Source of the DNA: Korobacter sp963703075 | GTDB lineage: Bacteria > Acidobacteriota > Terriglobia > Terriglobales > Acidobacteriaceae | Direction: 5' to 3' | Length of the DNA stretch: 64,000 nt | Assembly: GCA_963703075.1 (NCBI GenBank) | Contig: OY969786.1 | Span: 4,092,001 to 4,156,000, forward strand | In this document: piece after piece, positions 60,510 through 64,000 of the stretch | Layout of the letters: each line of letters starts with the position of its first letter | Numbering within the stretch: position 1 is the first letter of the stretch | Made by a program: the position numbers and the translations under genes | Notes under the pieces: generated by a model | Database searches by the model: none | What the model saw: the letters and a program-made list of their open reading frames with translations, nothing else | What the model was told of the DNA's origin: nothing

Positions 60510-60712
60510 ACGGAGACTCGGATGTCACCCGGTTGCATCGTACTGCCGCGGGGAGCGTGGGGCTTGGAAGCGACAAGAAACTTTGAGGAATCGCACCAGA
60601 TTGGCACTTGGCTTGGCGGCGCGGCGAGCGAACTGGCGGCGCATTGCATCACGTATTATTGCTGCCTCACCAATTTTTCGACCGGATGATTGGTGGCGGT
60701 TACGAGGATTGG

Positions 60713-63223
60713 ATGCCCAGGCGCGGATTCCATCGATTCTGGTTCGCTCTCGTTCTTATTGTGTCCTGTATTTCGGCGCGCGCACAACAAGCCGCGCTGG
60801 CGCCCATCCCGCAATTTCCGCTTACAGAGTCCTCGCTAACGATTATTCAACCCGCGCAGGCGCAGAAACCGTTTAGCGTGACCGGAGAGACGGGCGCGAT
60901 CCTCGGGCAGCAGGACGGGAGTTTCGAACTCTGGGCATTCCCCATCAAGGTGCTGGCGCATGTTCATCTCACGGCGGAACTCGAGGGCTACCCGGTTCCG
61001 ATCGAGTTGAACCCGTTGGCGGCGACGATCGAGGTTTTTCCCGACCACACGACCATCACCTACGCGCATGCGGCGTTCACGGTGCGGCAGCATATGTTTC
61101 TCGCGCGTGGAATGCCAGACGCACCGGCTCCCATCGTGCTTTTTGAGATACGCGCAGTGCGCCCGCTGATGCTGACGGTGAACTTAGATCCGGTGATGGA
61201 ACGCATGTGGCCGGCGCTCAACCCGGGACGGCCGGGCGCGGGCTGGGTTCCCATGGGAACCGGCGGGGCCTATGTGCTGGAGACCGACGATCCATCCCTG
61301 GCCGGGATGGTTGCGATGCCGAACGCGCAGCCAGGGATCCTGCCGCCCTACCAGGAGCGGCCGAAGGAGTATCCGCTGCAATTCAAGGTCTCGTACGATC
61401 CCAAGCGCGACGCGGACCGCTACTTTCCACTTCTGGCTGCGGTGGTGGATGGCGGACCGCGCGGCCCCGCGAGGCTGGCGGCCCTCACGGCGAAAATCAG
61501 TGCAATGGCAGCACACATTCCGGCGCTCTACGAAAGCAGCCGCAACTACTACGCCCATTTTTTTGATCAGCGGCTGACGACGGAAACGCCAGACGCTCGC
61601 TTCGACCAGGCAATGCGATGGGCCGAGATTTCCATCGATCAACTGAAAGTGCAGAAGGGCGCGGAAACTGGGCTGGTGGCCGGAGTCTATCCTTCGGCAG
61701 ATTCCGATCGACCGGGGTTCGGATGGTTTTTCGGACGGGACACGCTGTGGACGCTGTATGCCGTGGACAGCGAAGGCGATTTCGGATTAGCGCGGCAGGC
61801 ACTCGAGTTCTTGATCGCTCGCCAGCGGGCGGATGGCAAGATCATGCACGAGTACTCACAGTCGGCCGATCGGGTGGACTGGGCCGGCTTGGGATACGAG
61901 TATGCGTCGGCGGACGCAACGCCGCTCTTCATCATGGCGATGGAAGACTATTGGCGAGCGACGGGTGATCGGGAATTTGTTGCGAAGCACTGGGACAATT
62001 TGAGACGCGCCAACGAATTCACTCGCGGTCACGACACGGATGGGATTTACGACAATTCGCAAGGCACGGGATGGGTGGAGGAATGGGTGCCGAAATTGCC
62101 GCACCAGGAACTTTACCTGGCTGCGCTCGACCAGCAGTCGTGCGCATCGATGGCGGGCCTGGCGGCGACGATGGGGGATGCTGCGCTGGCGAATTCCGCG
62201 CAACAGCAAGCCGAAATCATTCGACAAAAACTGGCAGGCTACCTGGGGACGAACGGCATCTATGGGTTCTCGCGCAATCTCGACGGCACGTATGACACGA
62301 CGCCGACCGTTTATCCATCGGTGGCATGGTGGAGCGGGGAGCTGAATCTGCCGAACGCATCGAAGACCCTGGATCTTTATGCGGGCAGCGATCTCTCGGC
62401 GGATTGGGGTACGCGTGCCATCGCGCAAAGCTCTGCGCTCTACGATCCGATCAGTTATCACCAGGGTTCGGTTTGGCCGCTTTTTACGGGATGGGCTTCG
62501 ATGGCGGAATACCGTGCCGGACGCTCACTGGCGGGACTGCAGCATCTGCGCGAAAACCAGCGGCTGGTATGGTCGCAAGATCCGGGAAATTTCACCGAGC
62601 TGCTGTCCGGGCGTTTCAATGAGCCGCTGGGCCGCAGCACCGCGCACCAGTTATGGTCTGCCGCGATGGCCCTGACGCCTGCGGTCCGCGGTTTGTTCGG
62701 CGTGGAAGCCGATGTAGAGCACCACACGTTGCGTGTGGCGCCGCAACTTCCAGCGGAGTGGCCAAGGGCTGCGTTGCACAATGTCCCATTTGGCGATGCG
62801 GAACTTGAGGTGAGGTACGAGCGCCAGAATACGACGATGGAGATCACGGTCACCGCCGCGCGGCCGCTGTCTTTCTGCCTGACCGAGAAACGAGCGGCAG
62901 TCGATTGCAAGGCTGCTCCGGCAACGTTGCACGCACTGCGGCTTCCACTGCCGGATGTCGAGGTGATCCTGCCGGAGAGTGCGCTGAATCCCGGGGACGA
63001 GAGCCACGCATTGCGAGTTGTGAATCAGGAGTATGGGACCCGCACGCTCACGCTGACGCTGGAGGCCCCAGCCGGATCGGAGCAAGTTTTGCGGTTGCAA
63101 GTGAACCGCGCCGGGCTTTCAAAACTCTTGGCGGCGAATGCGATGCTACAAGAGCGAGAACTGCACGTGAGCTTCCCGGCGGGCGCGGGGTTTCAGCGTC
63201 AAGCGGTTACAGTTAGATGGTGA
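60713..63223 (+). CDS. Secreted (alpha/alpha)6-barrel glycosidase, debranching-enzyme-like
   Basis: An 836-residue exported enzyme. The signal peptide is RFWFALVLIVSCISARA, and the ATG at 60713 follows GAGG. An N-terminal beta-sandwich (about 30-260) precedes an (alpha/alpha)6 toroid (about 300-700) with PGFGWFFGRDTLWTLYAVDS, GKIMHEYSQS, GTGWVEEWVPKLPHQELYLA and YHQGSVWPLFTGW. These motifs match amylo-alpha-1,6-glucosidase/GH15- and GH63-like enzymes, with acidic residues in GRD and WVEEW as candidates for catalysis. A C-terminal beta-domain follows. It probably degrades an alpha-glucan or other oligosaccharide outside the inner membrane. Confidence 0.82.
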   Translation: MPRRGFHRFWFALVLIVSCISARAQQAALAPIPQFPLTESSLTIIQPAQAQKPFSVTGETGAILGQQDGSFELWAFPIKVLAHVHLTAELEGYPVPIELNPLAATIEVFPDHTTITYAHAAFTVRQHMFLARGMPDAPAPIVLFEIRAVRPLMLTVNLDPVMERMWPALNPGRPGAGWVPMGTGGAYVLETDDPSLAGMVAMPNAQPGILPPYQERPKEYPLQFKVSYDPKRDADRYFPLLAAVVDGGPRGPARLAALTAKISAMAAHIPALYESSRNYYAHFFDQRLTTETPDARFDQAMRWAEISIDQLKVQKGAETGLVAGVYPSADSDRPGFGWFFGRDTLWTLYAVDSEGDFGLARQALEFLIARQRADGKIMHEYSQSADRVDWAGLGYEYASADATPLFIMAMEDYWRATGDREFVAKHWDNLRRANEFTRGHDTDGIYDNSQGTGWVEEWVPKLPHQELYLAALDQQSCASMAGLAATMGDAALANSAQQQAEIIRQKLAGYLGTNGIYGFSRNLDGTYDTTPTVYPSVAWWSGELNLPNASKTLDLYAGSDLSADWGTRAIAQSSALYDPISYHQGSVWPLFTGWASMAEYRAGRSLAGLQHLRENQRLVWSQDPGNFTELLSGRFNEPLGRSTAHQLWSAAMALTPAVRGLFGVEADVEHHTLRVAPQLPAEWPRAALHNVPFGDAELEVRYERQNTTMEITVTAARPLSFCLTEKRAAVDCKAAPATLHALRLPLPDVEVILPESALNPGDESHALRVVNQEYGTRTLTLTLEAPAGSEQVLRLQVNRAGLSKLLAANAMLQERELHVSFPAGAGFQRQAVTVRW

Positions 63224-63224
63224 T

Positions 63225-64000
63225 CTAACTCTGCATGCCGGCCAAGACGCCGCGCATGAATGCAAAGCTGCTGATGACACCAGGCATCGGATCATCGGGG
63301 TGGGCCTCGTATTCCAGGTCAACGAAGCCTTTGTAGTTGGTATCGATCAACGCTTCGAAAATCTTCCGCACCGGCAGAATGCCTTCGCCAACCGCAACCT
63401 GGCTATCCTTCTTCGTGAAGTCAGTCAGATCTTTCATATGCAAGTTGTAGAGCCGAGGGCCGGCGGCGTGGATCGCTTCGACGACATCGGTGCCCGCGCG
63501 CGCAGCGTGACCAACGTCGATGCAGCAGCCGATGCGGGGATCCATATCCTTGACTCGCTTCAGAACGTCGAGGGGAGAAGGCCACACCTTGTCTTCCGGG
63601 CCATGATTGTGGATCGCAACGCGCATGTCGTACTCCTGCGCAAACCGCTCGATACGCGGCAGAGCCTCAGGCGAGGGATCGCCGGCGACCATGACGCCGA
63701 TGCCGGCACGTTTGCAATATTCGAACTTGGGACGCATGTCGGCGTTCTCATTCTTAGCGAGAGAAATTGCGCCGGCGGCATGCAGGTGAATTCCGGCTGC
63801 AGCGTAGTCGGCGAGCGCTGCCGCTTCCTGCGCAGGATCCTGGGGAAGATGATCTTTTGCGTCCTTCGCATTGAGCGCGGACACGTTGAGCTGCTGCATG
63901 AACGCGATCAGTTGCGTCCGGCTGAAGTTGCGGAAGGTATAGCTCGCCAGGCCGAGGCGGATGGGCGAGGTATTACCGGAAGTCCCGGCCTGCCCGGCAA
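63225..64000 (-). CDS. Sugar phosphate isomerase/epimerase (TIM barrel), 5' end cut by window end
   Basis: At least 258 residues of a xylose-isomerase-like TIM-barrel protein. The frame is open to the window end, with IRLGLASYTFRNFSRTQLIA upstream of the internal Met at 63899, so the start lies outside. Conserved blocks are EYCKRAGIGVMVAGDPSP, VAIHNHGPEDKVWPSPLDVL, DPRIGCCIDVGHAARAGTD, LYNLHMKDL and YKGFVDLEYEAHPDDP, which contain metal ligands (Glu/His/Asp). Substrate is unknown. It converges with the glycosidase gene, one base apart. Confidence 0.88.
   Translation of the reverse strand, partial: AGQAGTSGNTSPIRLGLASYTFRNFSRTQLIAFMQQLNVSALNAKDAKDHLPQDPAQEAAALADYAAAGIHLHAAGAISLAKNENADMRPKFEYCKRAGIGVMVAGDPSPEALPRIERFAQEYDMRVAIHNHGPEDKVWPSPLDVLKRVKDMDPRIGCCIDVGHAARAGTDVVEAIHAAGPRLYNLHMKDLTDFTKKDSQVAVGEGILPVRKIFEALIDTNYKGFVDLEYEAHPDDPMPGVISSFAFMRGVLAGMQS

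Overview
The window looks like chromosomal DNA of a Gram-negative, GC-rich soil-type bacterium, most likely an acidobacterium of the Terriglobia (Koribacter-like) group. That placement is an inference. It rests on the acidobacterial-type duplicated ABC permease at 29.6-32.0 kb, the cytochrome c/sorbosone dehydrogenase fusion, and dispersed palindromic repeats of the kind scattered through such genomes, together with OmpA-type and beta-barrel outer-membrane proteins. There is no rRNA operon, CRISPR array, phage or recognisable insertion sequence. Two tRNA genes are present: Pro(UGG) on the minus strand and Leu(CAG) on the plus strand.

Layout. 0-9 kb: the end of frr, fabG, small regulators (XRE, a LuxR-type response regulator), an OmpA-like protein, an alkyltransferase/PaiB pair, and two repeat arrays (3.2-3.6 and 7.9-8.9 kb). 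8.9-13.4 kb, minus strand: the conserved c-di-AMP/cell-wall module cdaA-ybbR-glmM, with xseA upstream. 13.5-16.5 kb: a large receiver-like plus PEP/pyruvate-kinase-type protein. 16.5-19.5 kb: the most unusual stretch, a one-gene-per-repeat array of six small unrelated minus-strand genes separated by about 86-bp imperfect palindromes. It is organised like an integron cassette array without an integrase. 20-28.7 kb: formaldehyde dehydrogenase, DAHP synthase, a ROK kinase with its GntR regulator, a nucleotidyltransferase/phosphohexomutase fusion and an ABC-2 exporter. 33.8-45.4 kb: a loose envelope-polysaccharide region with a flippase, methyltransferase, three glycosyltransferases, a sugar nucleotidyltransferase and a UDP-glucose-dehydrogenase homologue that has lost its catalytic residues. 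45.7-51 kb: a TipA-like regulator, heme A synthase, galT and two esterases. 51.2-55.6 kb: an apparent storage-lipid region with a phasin-like protein, PhaR, a wax ester/DGAT acyltransferase and HMG-CoA reductase. 56-64 kb: an AarF/UbiB-type kinase, a beta-barrel protein, a GMC oxidoreductase, a secreted glycosidase and a sugar-phosphate isomerase/epimerase.

How parts fit together. CdaA makes c-di-AMP, YbbR modulates CdaA, and GlmM makes glucosamine-1-phosphate, so that module links the second messenger to peptidoglycan precursor supply. The polysaccharide region supplies activated sugars, transferases and an export flippase. The 51-56 kb region suggests neutral-lipid inclusions coated by a phasin and made by WS/DGAT.

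Four genes (ybbR, a cassette gene, phaR and the AarF kinase) each carry an apparent single-base insertion that breaks the reading frame. These are either sequence errors or real lesions. Because of one of them, the kinase reads straight into the downstream porin-like gene as a false fusion.
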